Assembly (NCBI GenBank): GCA_026707145.1
Contig: JAPOXK010000011.1
Span: forward strand, 99,908-163,907
Origin: Chloroflexota bacterium
Lineage (GTDB): Bacteria > Chloroflexota > Dehalococcoidia > Bin125
Reading direction: 5' to 3'
Length of the DNA: 64,000 nucleotides
Positions within the stretch are counted from its first letter, which is position 1. The number at the start of each line of letters is the position of its first letter. A program made the position numbers and the translations under genes. Shown here one piece after another: positions 53,912 through 62,072 of this stretch. The notes under the pieces are model-generated. The model searched no databases, was not told where the DNA came from, and saw only the letters and a program-made list of their open reading frames with translations.

Positions 53912-54373
53912 GTGTCGATCGAGGATCGCATTCGAACGCTGGAGGAGATCGAAGCCGTGCGGCGCGTCCTGGCCGCCGTCGGCGCCACTTGCGACGCCCC
54001 TTACGACGGCGCCGCCTTCGCCGGCCACTTCACCGAGGATGGCGTCATGGACCTGATGGAGATGGGCGTATATACGGGCCGCGCCGCCATCCAGGAGTTC
54101 ATCGACGGCATGCGCGCACGGGTTCCCTTCACCATGCACTACTGGGACGGCTACGCGATCGATGTCGACGGCGCCGAGGCCACGGCCACCTGGTACGGCT
54201 TCGAGACCCCCAACCTCAACGGCACCGCCCACCTCGGGGGCCTCACCCACGACGCGACGCTCAAGAAGATCGAGGGCTGCTGGATGGTCACCCGTCTCGG
54301 CCAGCAGCTGCACTTCATGACGCCCTACGACAAGGGCTGGGTCCGGCAACGGGTGACGGACCAAACGGCCTGA
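53912..54373 (+). CDS. SnoaL-like (NTF2-fold) protein 5 of 7 (diverged)
   Basis: A 153-residue copy with a GTG start. It keeps LEEIEAVRRVLAAVGATCDA, HFTEDGVMDLMEMGVYTGR, MHYWDGYAIDVDG, ATWYGFETPN and LHFMTPYDKGWVRQ. The strongly conserved VWDGG has become VMDLM and HYMIGH has become HYWDGY. The retained His is followed by a changed pocket, so substrate or function probably differs from copies 2-4. It lies 45 bp after copy 4. Confidence 0.84.
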   Translation: MSIEDRIRTLEEIEAVRRVLAAVGATCDAPYDGAAFAGHFTEDGVMDLMEMGVYTGRAAIQEFIDGMRARVPFTMHYWDGYAIDVDGAEATATWYGFETPNLNGTAHLGGLTHDATLKKIEGCWMVTRLGQQLHFMTPYDKGWVRQRVTDQTA

Positions 54374-54395
54374 GCGGCCGCGAGCGGGTCGAGCC

Positions 54396-54899
54396 GTGCC
54401 TTCCGAGCGCACCGTCGAGCAGCGTCTCCAGCGCCTTGAGGACATCGCCGCCGTCCGCCAGCTCAAGCACACCTACGCCAAGCTGATGGACGCGGGCCTC
54501 TGCCACGAGAACAAGGCTTGGCCCGACGATCGCTTCCTGGCGCTCTTCGCGGATGACGCGATCTGGGAGTCCAACGTGCACGGCCGCCACGAGGGCAGGG
54601 AGGCGCTGCGCGCGCTCTTCGCCGGCTGGGCGGCGCGGATCACCTTCGCCAAGCACCACACCATCGCGCCCAGCATCGACATCGCCCCTTCCGGCGCCGA
54701 GGCCTCCGGCCACTGGTACACCTGGGAGACCATCACCGCCGACGGCCAGCCGATCTGGCTCGCTGCCACCTACAACGACGATTTCGTCAAGCGCGATAGG
54801 CGCTGGCTCATCAAGCACGTTCGATCCAATATTCAGTTCCGCTCGCCCTACCACCAAGGCTGGGCCGCCGAAGCGCCCCTGCCGCAGATGGGCGCATAG
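54396..54899 (+). CDS. SnoaL-like (NTF2-fold) protein 6 of 7 (with insertion)
   Basis: A 167-residue copy with a GTG start, 22 bp after copy 5. It has LQRLEDIAAVRQLKHTYAKL, then an insertion (CHENKAWPDDRF) before FADDAIWESN. KHHTIAPSIDIAPSG replaces LHYMIGHTIDVDPSG, and SGHWYTWETIT is retained. The HH doublet at the usual active His and the ESN instead of DGG set it apart from the others. It ends with SPYHQGWAAEAP. Confidence 0.84.
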   Translation: MPSERTVEQRLQRLEDIAAVRQLKHTYAKLMDAGLCHENKAWPDDRFLALFADDAIWESNVHGRHEGREALRALFAGWAARITFAKHHTIAPSIDIAPSGAEASGHWYTWETITADGQPIWLAATYNDDFVKRDRRWLIKHVRSNIQFRSPYHQGWAAEAPLPQMGA

Positions 54900-55007
54900 G
54901 CGCCGTCCCGGCAGGCAAGAGCGCGCTACGCCTTGAGGGGCCCACGCGGCCGCTGGTAGCCTGCTGTTCGCTCGACAATCATCAAGCATCTCGGAAAGGA
55001 CGGGCGC

Positions 55008-55478
55008 ATGGCATCGCTAGAGGAGAAAGTCCAGCGACTATTGGACATCCAGGAGATTCGGGACCTGAAAACCCAGTACGCGATGTACTGCGACGATCAG
55101 TACAATCCCGACGGCATCGCCTCGCTGTTCGTGGAGGACGCCATCTGGGACGGCGGCATGTTCGGCCACTACGAGGGCCGCGCCGCCATCCGCGAGTTCT
55201 TCGCCGGCGCCTCGGACACGATTGAGTTCGCTCTCCACCTCACGGTCGGCGATAAGATCGAGGTCGATCCCTCCGGCACGACCGCCAAGGGCAGCTGGTA
55301 CATCATCATGCCCGCCACCTTCAAAGGCCCGCAGGCCATGTGGTGCGCCGGGACCTATCGCGACGAGTACGTCAAGGTCGACGGCAAGTGGTACTTCCAG
55401 AACGTCAACGCCAACCTGGACTTCGTCTCGCCATACGAAAAAGGCTGGGTCGCGGAGCAGTACACCGACCTGGAGTAG
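55008..55478 (+). CDS. SnoaL-like (NTF2-fold) protein 7 of 7
   Basis: A 156-residue copy with GGAAAGGACG before ATG. It has LEEKVQRLLDIQEIRDLKTQYA, LFVEDAIWDGGMFGHYEG, LHLTVGDKIEVDPSG, GSWYIIMPATF and LDFVSPYEKGWVAE. The His remains but YMIGHTI has become LTVGDKI. It is the last SnoaL gene, 106 bp upstream of the first LLM oxidoreductase and on the same strand. Confidence 0.85.
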   Translation: MASLEEKVQRLLDIQEIRDLKTQYAMYCDDQYNPDGIASLFVEDAIWDGGMFGHYEGRAAIREFFAGASDTIEFALHLTVGDKIEVDPSGTTAKGSWYIIMPATFKGPQAMWCAGTYRDEYVKVDGKWYFQNVNANLDFVSPYEKGWVAEQYTDLE

Positions 55479-55584
55479 GCTCGGCGGCGCCGCGCGGCAA
55501 CGCGGGGAAACGGGAGCGCGAACGCGCCGAGGCGTGTGCTGACGCTCTCCCCCATCGGGAGAGCCGGCACTGGAGAGGATCGCC

Positions 55585-56613
55585 ATGGAGATCGGGATGT
55601 ACGCGCCCACGCACGGCATCGGCCTGCGCGACGACGAGAACTTCTTCGCGCAGAGCATCCCGGCCATCGAGATGCAACCTGTCCGCATCGCGCAGATGGC
55701 CGAGCGCATCGGCATGCATTCCATGTGGTTCCCGGACCATGTCTGCATGCCCATTAGCTCCACGAGCGGCCACGTCGCCAACGAGTCGCGCACCCGCGCC
55801 TACGAGCCTTCCCACAACCTCGTCGACGCGGCCGTCGCCATGGGCGCCGTCGCCGCCGGCACCAGCCGCATCCGCCTCGGCACCTCCGTCCTCATCGCGC
55901 CCTACCGCGGCCCCCTCAACGACGCGCGCCAGTTCGCCAGCGTCGACGTCCTCTCCGCCGGTCGTCTCATCCTGGGCGTCGGCGCCGGCTGGCTTGAGGA
56001 GGAGTTCGACGCGCTCGGGCTCGACTACGAAGCCCGTGGCGCGCAAACGGAGGAATGCATCGAGATCTACAAGCGGTCCTGGACGGACGACGTGGTCGCT
56101 TTCCACGGCGACCACTACAACTTCGACAATCTCTCGATGGACCCCAAGCCCGTGCAGAAGCCGCGCCCGCCCATCGTTTTCGGCAGCGTCGTCCCCGCCG
56201 GCGCGCGCCGCGCCGCCCGGCTCTGCGACGGTTTCTATCCCATCTTCCTCGACCCCGGGGCCGATCCCCATCGCTTCGCTCCGCTGCAGGACATCATCCG
56301 CGGAGAGCTCGATGCGGCCGCGAAAGACCCGGGGGAGTTCTCCATGCTGTGCATCTCGTCTGCGCAGATCACGGACGCTGATCATGCCGAATCGCAACGG
56401 AGCCCGCGCAAGATCTGCACCGGCACCGGCGAGCAGATCCTTGAGGATCTGCAGCGCTTCGCCGACGCCGGTTACAGTCTCGTTGTCTTCATCTTCGACT
56501 GCCCCTCCGGCGAGATGGCCGAGCTGCGGGAGCAGGTCGAGCGCATCGGCGCCGAAGTCATGCCGGCCGCGCGTGAGATCAAGGTTGCCGGCGAGTGGCA
56601 GAAGACCGTCTAA
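55585..56613 (+). CDS. LLM-class F420/FMN-dependent oxidoreductase 1 of 3
   Basis: A 342-residue luciferase-like TIM-barrel protein with GAGAGGAT before ATG. Family markers are MEIGMYAPTHG, GMHSMWFPDHVCMP, LILGVGAGWLEEEFDALGLD and PVQKPRPPIVFGS. The C-terminal half has DADHAESQRSP and IFDCPSGEMAELREQVERIG. Such enzymes use reduced flavin or F420 with O2 or another acceptor, often opening or oxygenating small organic molecules. No flavin reductase gene is adjacent. Confidence 0.9.
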   Translation: MEIGMYAPTHGIGLRDDENFFAQSIPAIEMQPVRIAQMAERIGMHSMWFPDHVCMPISSTSGHVANESRTRAYEPSHNLVDAAVAMGAVAAGTSRIRLGTSVLIAPYRGPLNDARQFASVDVLSAGRLILGVGAGWLEEEFDALGLDYEARGAQTEECIEIYKRSWTDDVVAFHGDHYNFDNLSMDPKPVQKPRPPIVFGSVVPAGARRAARLCDGFYPIFLDPGADPHRFAPLQDIIRGELDAAAKDPGEFSMLCISSAQITDADHAESQRSPRKICTGTGEQILEDLQRFADAGYSLVVFIFDCPSGEMAELREQVERIGAEVMPAAREIKVAGEWQKTV

Positions 56614-56664
56614 GCGAGCCGCGCGGGGAGCACCCGCCGGTCCACGGAGAGGACCACGATCCCG

Positions 56665-57717
56665 ATGGAAATCGCTCTGTTCATGAACACCCATGGTCTT
56701 GGCCGCCGTGACGACCACGACTGGTTCCTGCAGCCCACCCCCGCCACCGAGCTCCGCCCGGTCCAGATCGCCCAGCGCGCCGAGCGCCACGGGTTTCACT
56801 CGCTCTGGTTCTCCGACCACGTCACGCTCCCCCTCACCTCCGAGAGTGGCCATGTGGCCAATCCCGAGAGCCGGACCCGCGCCTATCCGCCCCGCCCCAC
56901 CATGATGGACGGCGCCGTCGTCATGGGCGCCATCGCCGCCGCCACGGAGCGCATCAAGATGTCGCCCTCGGTGCTCATTGCGCCCTACCGCGGCCCCCTC
57001 AACGACGCTCGCCAGTTCGCCACGGTCGACGTGCTCTCCAATGGCCGCCTCATTCTGGGCGTCGGCGCCGGCTGGGCCAAGGAAGAGTTCGACGCCCTCG
57101 GCTTGGACCATGACGCGCGCGGCGAGGCCACCGAGGAGTGCATTGAGATCTACAAGCGCTCTTGGATGAACGACGTCGTCGGCTTCCAGGGCAAGCACTA
57201 CCGCTTCGAGAACCTCTCGATGGACCCCAAGCCTGTGCAGAAGCCCCGTCCGCCCATCATCTTCGGCAGCATCTCCCCCGCCGGGGCTCGCCGAGCCGCG
57301 CGCTTCTGCGACGGGTTCTTCCCCATCTTCCTCGACCCCCATTCCGATCCCCAGCGGTACACCCGCGAGCAGGAGATCATCCGCCGTGAAGCGGAAGCGC
57401 TGGACAAGGATCTCTCCGACTTCTGGATGATCGGCTGTCAGAGCACCCACATCACGGGCCCGGATCACGGGGACGCGCAGCGCAGCCCGCGCTGGACGAA
57501 CTCCGGTACCGCTGAGCAGGTTCTCGAAGATCTCCAAGCCTTCGCCGCCGCCGGCTACGGTCTGATGATCCTCCATTTCGATTGCCCCTCCGGCTCCGTC
57601 GACGAGCTCGAAGAGCAGATCGACCGCGCCGGCGAGGAGATCCTCCCCGCTGCCAAAGGGATCCAGGCCGCCGGCGAGTGGAAGAAGGACTACGAGACGA
57701 TCACGCCCCGGCTCTGA
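56665..57717 (+). CDS. LLM-class F420/FMN-dependent oxidoreductase 2 of 3
   Basis: A 350-residue paralogue of the preceding gene, 51 bp downstream. It shares LILGVGAGWAKEEFDALGLD, NLSMDPKPVQKPRPPIIFGS, AARFCDGFFPIFLDP and HFDCPSGSVDELEEQIDRAG. The high similarity across the barrel suggests a recent tandem duplication. Differences around SISPAGARRAARF and STHITGPDH may reflect different substrates. The motif set is intact. Confidence 0.9.
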   Translation: MEIALFMNTHGLGRRDDHDWFLQPTPATELRPVQIAQRAERHGFHSLWFSDHVTLPLTSESGHVANPESRTRAYPPRPTMMDGAVVMGAIAAATERIKMSPSVLIAPYRGPLNDARQFATVDVLSNGRLILGVGAGWAKEEFDALGLDHDARGEATEECIEIYKRSWMNDVVGFQGKHYRFENLSMDPKPVQKPRPPIIFGSISPAGARRAARFCDGFFPIFLDPHSDPQRYTREQEIIRREAEALDKDLSDFWMIGCQSTHITGPDHGDAQRSPRWTNSGTAEQVLEDLQAFAAAGYGLMILHFDCPSGSVDELEEQIDRAGEEILPAAKGIQAAGEWKKDYETITPRL

Positions 57718-57754
57718 CCGAACGGGGAGTGGGATCGTCACTCGGTAACGCCCA

Positions 57755-58780
57755 ATGGAACTCGCGCTCTTCGCTCCGACCCACGGCCTCGGCCAGCGGG
57801 ACGAGCACGGCTGGCGCGTCCAATCCACGCCGGTTTCCGAGCTGCCTATCCTGGATCTCGCGCGGCAGGCCGAGCGGCTGGGTTTCCACTCGCTCTGGTT
57901 CGGCGACAAGATCGCGCCCCCGGTCCTCGACGCGTACCCCTACGATGGCACCGCCGAGCTCGACGTCAGCGTCTACCCCGCTCACCCCACCATCCTCGAC
58001 GGCGCCGTCACCATGGGCGCGATCGCCGCCGTCACCGAGCGCATCCGGCTCGCCCCTGCCGTCAACATCGCTCCTTACCGGGGTCCCCTCAACGATGCGC
58101 GCCAGTACGCCACCCTCGATCGTCTCTCCAACGGCCGTCTCATCCTGGGCGTCGGCGCCGGCTGGCTCGCGGAGGAATTCGCCGCCCTCGGCCTTTCACA
58201 CGAGGACCGCGGGGCCATGACCGAAGAGTGCATCGAGATCTATAAGCGGGCGTGGCAGGACGACGTCGTCTCCTTCCACGGCCGCTTCTACGATTTCGAG
58301 AACATCTCCATGGACCCCAAACCGGTCCAGAAGCCGTACCCCCCGATCATCTTTGGGAGCACGGCCAAGCTCGGCGCCCGCCGCGCCGCGCGGCTCTGCG
58401 ACGGCTTCTTCCCCGAGTTCATGAGCGCCTATCCGGATCTCCACCGCTTTGCCCCCCATCAGGACGAGATTCGCCGGGAGGCCGAGCGCCTCGGTCGTGA
58501 CCTTTCCGACTTTTGGATGATCTGCTGCCAAACCGTCCACATCAGCGATCGGCCCTGGAGCAGGCCTCTCAAGCGCTTTACCTGCGCAGGGTCCGCCGAC
58601 CAGATCCTTGAAGATCTCGAACGTTTCGCCGCCGCCGGCTTCGGCCTCATCGCCTGCTACTTCGACTGTCCCTCCGGCACCGGCGCCGAGATGGCCGAGC
58701 AGCTCGAACGGTTCGGCACCCAAGTGCTTCCCTACGCCAAGGCCATCCAGCCCGCTGGTGAGTGGAAGCGCGACTACTAG
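57755..58780 (+). CDS. LLM-class F420/FMN-dependent oxidoreductase 3 of 3
   Basis: A 341-residue third paralogue. The N-terminus MELALFAPTHGLGQRDEHGW, LILGVGAGWLAEEFAALGLS, NISMDPKPVQKPYPPIIFGS and YFDCPSGTGAEMAEQLERFG match the first two. It differs in the region DKIAPPVLDAYPYDGTAELD, where copies 1 and 2 have DHV-x-(M/L)P plus a Ser/Gly-rich loop, so its pocket is probably different. Only a distant GGGGAG lies upstream, so the ribosome site is weak or the start is coupled to transcription from copy 2. Confidence 0.88.
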   Translation: MELALFAPTHGLGQRDEHGWRVQSTPVSELPILDLARQAERLGFHSLWFGDKIAPPVLDAYPYDGTAELDVSVYPAHPTILDGAVTMGAIAAVTERIRLAPAVNIAPYRGPLNDARQYATLDRLSNGRLILGVGAGWLAEEFAALGLSHEDRGAMTEECIEIYKRAWQDDVVSFHGRFYDFENISMDPKPVQKPYPPIIFGSTAKLGARRAARLCDGFFPEFMSAYPDLHRFAPHQDEIRREAERLGRDLSDFWMICCQTVHISDRPWSRPLKRFTCAGSADQILEDLERFAAAGFGLIACYFDCPSGTGAEMAEQLERFGTQVLPYAKAIQPAGEWKRDY

Positions 58781-58905
58781 CACCGCGCCCGTTCCCCAGC
58801 TAGCTATTTCCCCTCTGGCGAATCCGGGGCGGGATCGCTAGTCTTGGGCCGCTCGTCGAACCGGCTTGAGGGATCCGAGCGCGGCAGCTGCAGAAGGAGG
58901 GGCAC

Positions 58906-59106
58906 ATGACACAGCTCACCACAAACCACGTGAAAGCCTTGGCCGAGGTGGCCGACCTCTCGATCACCGACGCTGAGGCCGAGACCCTGCGCGAAAGCCT
59001 GCAAGGCATGCTCGACGCCTGGCGCACCATGCGCCCGGACGACTTCGACGACTGGGCCCCTGCGGACGTCTTCGTGCCGGACTGGGGTGACGCGCCCAAT
59101 GCCTAG
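58906..59106 (+). CDS. GatC-like small amidase partner (66 residues)
   Basis: A 66-residue helical protein: TTNHVKALAEVADLSITDAEAETLRESL, then GMLDAWRTMRPDD. The N-terminal pattern (V-LA--A-L-ITD-EAE-L) recalls GatC and the small amidase-associated subunits described for cyanuric-acid-type amidases. An AAGGAGG ribosome site precedes it. Its stop overlaps the start of amidase 1 by 8 bp, so the two are translationally coupled. The role as an amidase partner is inferred from position and length. Confidence 0.72.
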   Translation: MTQLTTNHVKALAEVADLSITDAEAETLRESLQGMLDAWRTMRPDDFDDWAPADVFVPDWGDAPNA

Positions 59107-60523
59107 CAACGCTGAGACCCGCACCGTCAAGTCCATCGCGGAGGGCCTCGCCAAGCACGAGTTCTCCAGCCGCGAGATCACCGAGCTCTGCCTCGCGCAA
59201 ACGGAACAAGTCGATTCCACCATCAAGGCCTACAACGTGGTCGCCGCTGAGAACGCGGTCAGGGCTGCGGACGCCTCCGACGATCGCCGGCGCAACGGCC
59301 GCGCTCTCGGCATCTTCGACGGCGTTCCCTACGTCGCCAAGGACATCGTCGAAGTCGAAGGCGTCGAGACCACGGGCTCGTCGAACGTGCTCAAGGGCAA
59401 CATTCCCACGCGCACGGCCTCGACGGTCGAGCGCCTCGACGCGGCCGGCGGCGTGCTCTTGGGCAAGGTCAACACCCACCAGTTCGCCTACGGCGTGCAG
59501 AGTCCGCCTACCCGCAACCCCTGGGACATGGAAACGGCCCGCGTTCCCGGCGGCTCCAGCGGCGGCACCGGCGCCGCGGTCGCGTCGGCCCAGGCCCCCT
59601 TCGGTCTCGGCACCGACACCGGCGGTTCCATCCGCATCCCCGCCTGCCTTAACGGCATCACCGGCCTCAAGGCCACCTACGGCCGCGTCCCCAAGGACGG
59701 CGTCTACATGCTTTCCTGGTCGCTCGACCACATCGGCCCGATGTGCTGGACCGCCGAAGACGCCGCCATCACGTTGAACATCGTCGCCGGCTACGACGAG
59801 CGGGACCCCACCTGCGGCAAGGTCCCCACCGAGGATTACACCGCCGGCCTCAACGACGGGGTCCGAGGCCTCCGTATCGGCGTGCCCACGAACTACTTCG
59901 TCAGCCATTTCTCTGGCGTGTCGCAGGCCTTCGACGATTCGGTCGCGACGCTGAGGGGAGGCGGCGCGGAGATCGTCCCGGTCACGATTCCGGAAGACGC
60001 CGAAGCGCTGCTGCAACCCGCCGGGTTCGCCATCGTCCTTGCGGAGTCGGCCGCCTGGCACGCGCCGCGTCTTCGCCGCCAGCAGGGCGATTACCAGCCC
60101 GATGTCGCCAGCTACCTTCAGGTTGGCGAGATCATGCTCGCCACCGATTACATCAACGCCCAGCGCTACCGCTCGCGCTTCAATGCCGAGATGCGGTCGC
60201 TCTGGAACGACAATCGCTTGGACGTGATGGTCACGCCCACCCTGGCCGTCACCGCCGCCCAGCACGGTCAGATGGATTACAAGGCTGCTGATGGCTTCGA
60301 GGAGACGCTCATGTCCGCCTCGATCCGCTGCACCTTCCCCTTCAATTTCACGGGCCAGCCGGCGCTCACCGTGCCCAACGGCTTCGACGAGAAAGGCCTG
60401 CCCACCGGTCTCCAGATCATCGGCCGGCCTTGGGCGGATGCGCTTTGCCTGCGAGTTGGGCACGCCTTCCAGCAGGAAACTGACTTCCATGCCAAGCGTC
60501 CCGACCTGACGGTCAGCGCCTGA
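59099..60523 (+). CDS. Amidase signature enzyme 1 of 4
   Basis: ATG 59099 is preferred to 59087 and gives 474 residues. The Ser-cisSer-Lys triad context is complete: Lys in DGVPYVAKDIVEVEG, then PGGSSGGTGAAVASAQAPFG and LGTDTGGSIRIPA. Such enzymes hydrolyse carboxamides. It is coupled to the GatC-like small protein. A GC-rich 13 bp hairpin at 60548-60578 follows the gene. Confidence 0.92.
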   Translation: MPSNAETRTVKSIAEGLAKHEFSSREITELCLAQTEQVDSTIKAYNVVAAENAVRAADASDDRRRNGRALGIFDGVPYVAKDIVEVEGVETTGSSNVLKGNIPTRTASTVERLDAAGGVLLGKVNTHQFAYGVQSPPTRNPWDMETARVPGGSSGGTGAAVASAQAPFGLGTDTGGSIRIPACLNGITGLKATYGRVPKDGVYMLSWSLDHIGPMCWTAEDAAITLNIVAGYDERDPTCGKVPTEDYTAGLNDGVRGLRIGVPTNYFVSHFSGVSQAFDDSVATLRGGGAEIVPVTIPEDAEALLQPAGFAIVLAESAAWHAPRLRRQQGDYQPDVASYLQVGEIMLATDYINAQRYRSRFNAEMRSLWNDNRLDVMVTPTLAVTAAQHGQMDYKAADGFEETLMSASIRCTFPFNFTGQPALTVPNGFDEKGLPTGLQIIGRPWADALCLRVGHAFQQETDFHAKRPDLTVSA

Positions 60524-60547
60524 TCCGCGCAGCGGCAATGACGATCG

Positions 60548-60578
60548 CGGCGCCGGAGCCAGCAGGGCTCCGGCGCCG
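60548..60578 (+). terminator. GC-rich hairpin between amidases 1 and 2
   Basis: CGGCGCCGGAGCC-AGCAG-GGCTCCGGCGCCG is a perfect 13 bp stem with a 5 nt loop, 24 bp after the amidase 1 stop. TAAAGG follows, not a U-run, so it is a weak or Rho-assisted terminator or a transcript-stability element. Confidence 0.55.
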
Positions 60579-60613
60579 TAAAGGCAGCACAGCAGGAAAT
60601 CGGAGGCGCGGCC

Positions 60614-62017
60614 ATGCCGGACTTTCGCACCATCCACGAATTGGCAGCGGGATTGGCCGAAGGCGAGTACTCCAGTCGCGATCTCACTCAAGCCTCGCTT
60701 GACGAGATCGCCGCCACCGACGGCGTTCTCAAAGCCTGGGTCGCCGTAGCCACGGATCGCGCCTTGGCCGAGGCCGACGCTTCCGACCAGCGGCGCAAAG
60801 AAGGTCGGACGCTTGGACCGTTGGACGGCATCCCCTACGGCGCCAAGGATCTCTACGACACGGAAGGCGTCGAGACGCGCTCCTCCTCGGAAGTCCTTGC
60901 CGGCCGGATCCCCGACCGCGACTGCTCGGCCGTCGCCCGCCTCCGCGACGCCGGGGCGGTCCTCGTTGGCAAGACCAACACGCACGAGTTCGCCTACGGC
61001 GCCGCCACCCCGCCCACCTCGAACCCCTGGAATCTCAAGCACGTCCCGGGCGGATCAAGCGGGGGGACCGGTGCCGCCGTCGCCTCCGGCCAAGTACCGT
61101 TCGGCCTTGGGACCGATACGGGGGGGTCGATCCGCATCCCGACCGCTTTCTGCGGCCTCTCCGGCATCAAGCCCACCTTCGGCCGCGTTCCCAAGGACGG
61201 CGTCGCGGCGCTCTCGTGGTCGACTGACCACACCGGCCCGATGTGCCACGACATTGAGGATGTTGCCATTAGCATGAACATCCTCGCCGGCCACGCCGAG
61301 CGCGACCCCAATTCCGGCCGCTTCCCCGTCCCGGACTACATGGCCCGGCTTCGCTCCGGCGTCCAGGGCGCCAAGCTCGGCGTCGCCAACAATTACTTCA
61401 AGACGCACTTTCCCGACGTTCAGGCCGCTTTCGATACCGCTGTCGGCCAGCTCGCCGCCGCAGGTGCCGACATCGTCAGCGTCGACGTGCCCGAGTCCAT
61501 TGAAATGGTCAAGCCCGCCGCCTTCGCGATCTGGCTCGCGGAGGGCTCTGCCTACCATCAGGCCCGCTATCGCCGCCAGAAGGACCAGTACACCGCAGAC
61601 GTCGCCGCGCTGATCCTGCCGGGCGAGTTCATCCTCGGCACCGACTACATCAACGCGCGCCGCTTCCGCAGCCGCTTCAACCACGAGATGCGCCAAATGT
61701 ACGACCAGACCGGTATCCAGGCGCTCCTCACTCCCACCAATCCCGGCACGGCCTTTGGGCAGGACTGGGCCGAGTACACGGCGCCGGATGGCTGGTCCGA
61801 TGCGGTCCTCTCGACCGCGATCCACTTCACCTCGCCGTTCAACATGACCGGCCAACCCGCCGTCACCGTTCCCAGCGGCTTCGACGCCAACGATCTGCCC
61901 TACGGCCTCCAGATCGTCGGCCGGCCCTGGGCGGATGACTTCTGCCTCCAGGTCGCCTACGCCTACCAGCAGGTGACCGACTGGCATCTGCGGCATCCGG
62001 CGCCGGTCGCCGGCTAG
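60614..62017 (+). CDS. Amidase signature enzyme 2 of 4
   Basis: A 467-residue amidase with GGAGG 7-8 bp before ATG. The Lys segment is DGIPYGAKDLYDTEGVETRS and the Ser segments are PGGSSGGTGAAVASGQVPFG and LGTDTGGSIRIPT. It shares the DYINARRFRSRFNHEMRQMY and PFNMTGQPAVTVPSGFD blocks with the other copies. It has its own ribosome site and is separated from amidase 1 by a strong hairpin, so the two may be differently regulated. Confidence 0.92.
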   Translation: MPDFRTIHELAAGLAEGEYSSRDLTQASLDEIAATDGVLKAWVAVATDRALAEADASDQRRKEGRTLGPLDGIPYGAKDLYDTEGVETRSSSEVLAGRIPDRDCSAVARLRDAGAVLVGKTNTHEFAYGAATPPTSNPWNLKHVPGGSSGGTGAAVASGQVPFGLGTDTGGSIRIPTAFCGLSGIKPTFGRVPKDGVAALSWSTDHTGPMCHDIEDVAISMNILAGHAERDPNSGRFPVPDYMARLRSGVQGAKLGVANNYFKTHFPDVQAAFDTAVGQLAAAGADIVSVDVPESIEMVKPAAFAIWLAEGSAYHQARYRRQKDQYTADVAALILPGEFILGTDYINARRFRSRFNHEMRQMYDQTGIQALLTPTNPGTAFGQDWAEYTAPDGWSDAVLSTAIHFTSPFNMTGQPAVTVPSGFDANDLPYGLQIVGRPWADDFCLQVAYAYQQVTDWHLRHPAPVAG

Positions 62018-62072
62018 TGCAGGCGCGGCGGCGGCGCGAACCGTAAAGCGGCGAGCGCGGAGCGAAAGCACC

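Noticed and set aside
55405-57909. 834-codon minus-strand ORF opposite the LLM genes
   Set aside because: Three intact LLM genes with clear motifs lie on the plus strand. The antisense ORF is an artefact of strong G/C bias at third positions.
58964-61042. 692-codon minus-strand ORF opposite the amidases
   Set aside because: It is a shadow of amidases 1 and 2, with no recognisable domain.
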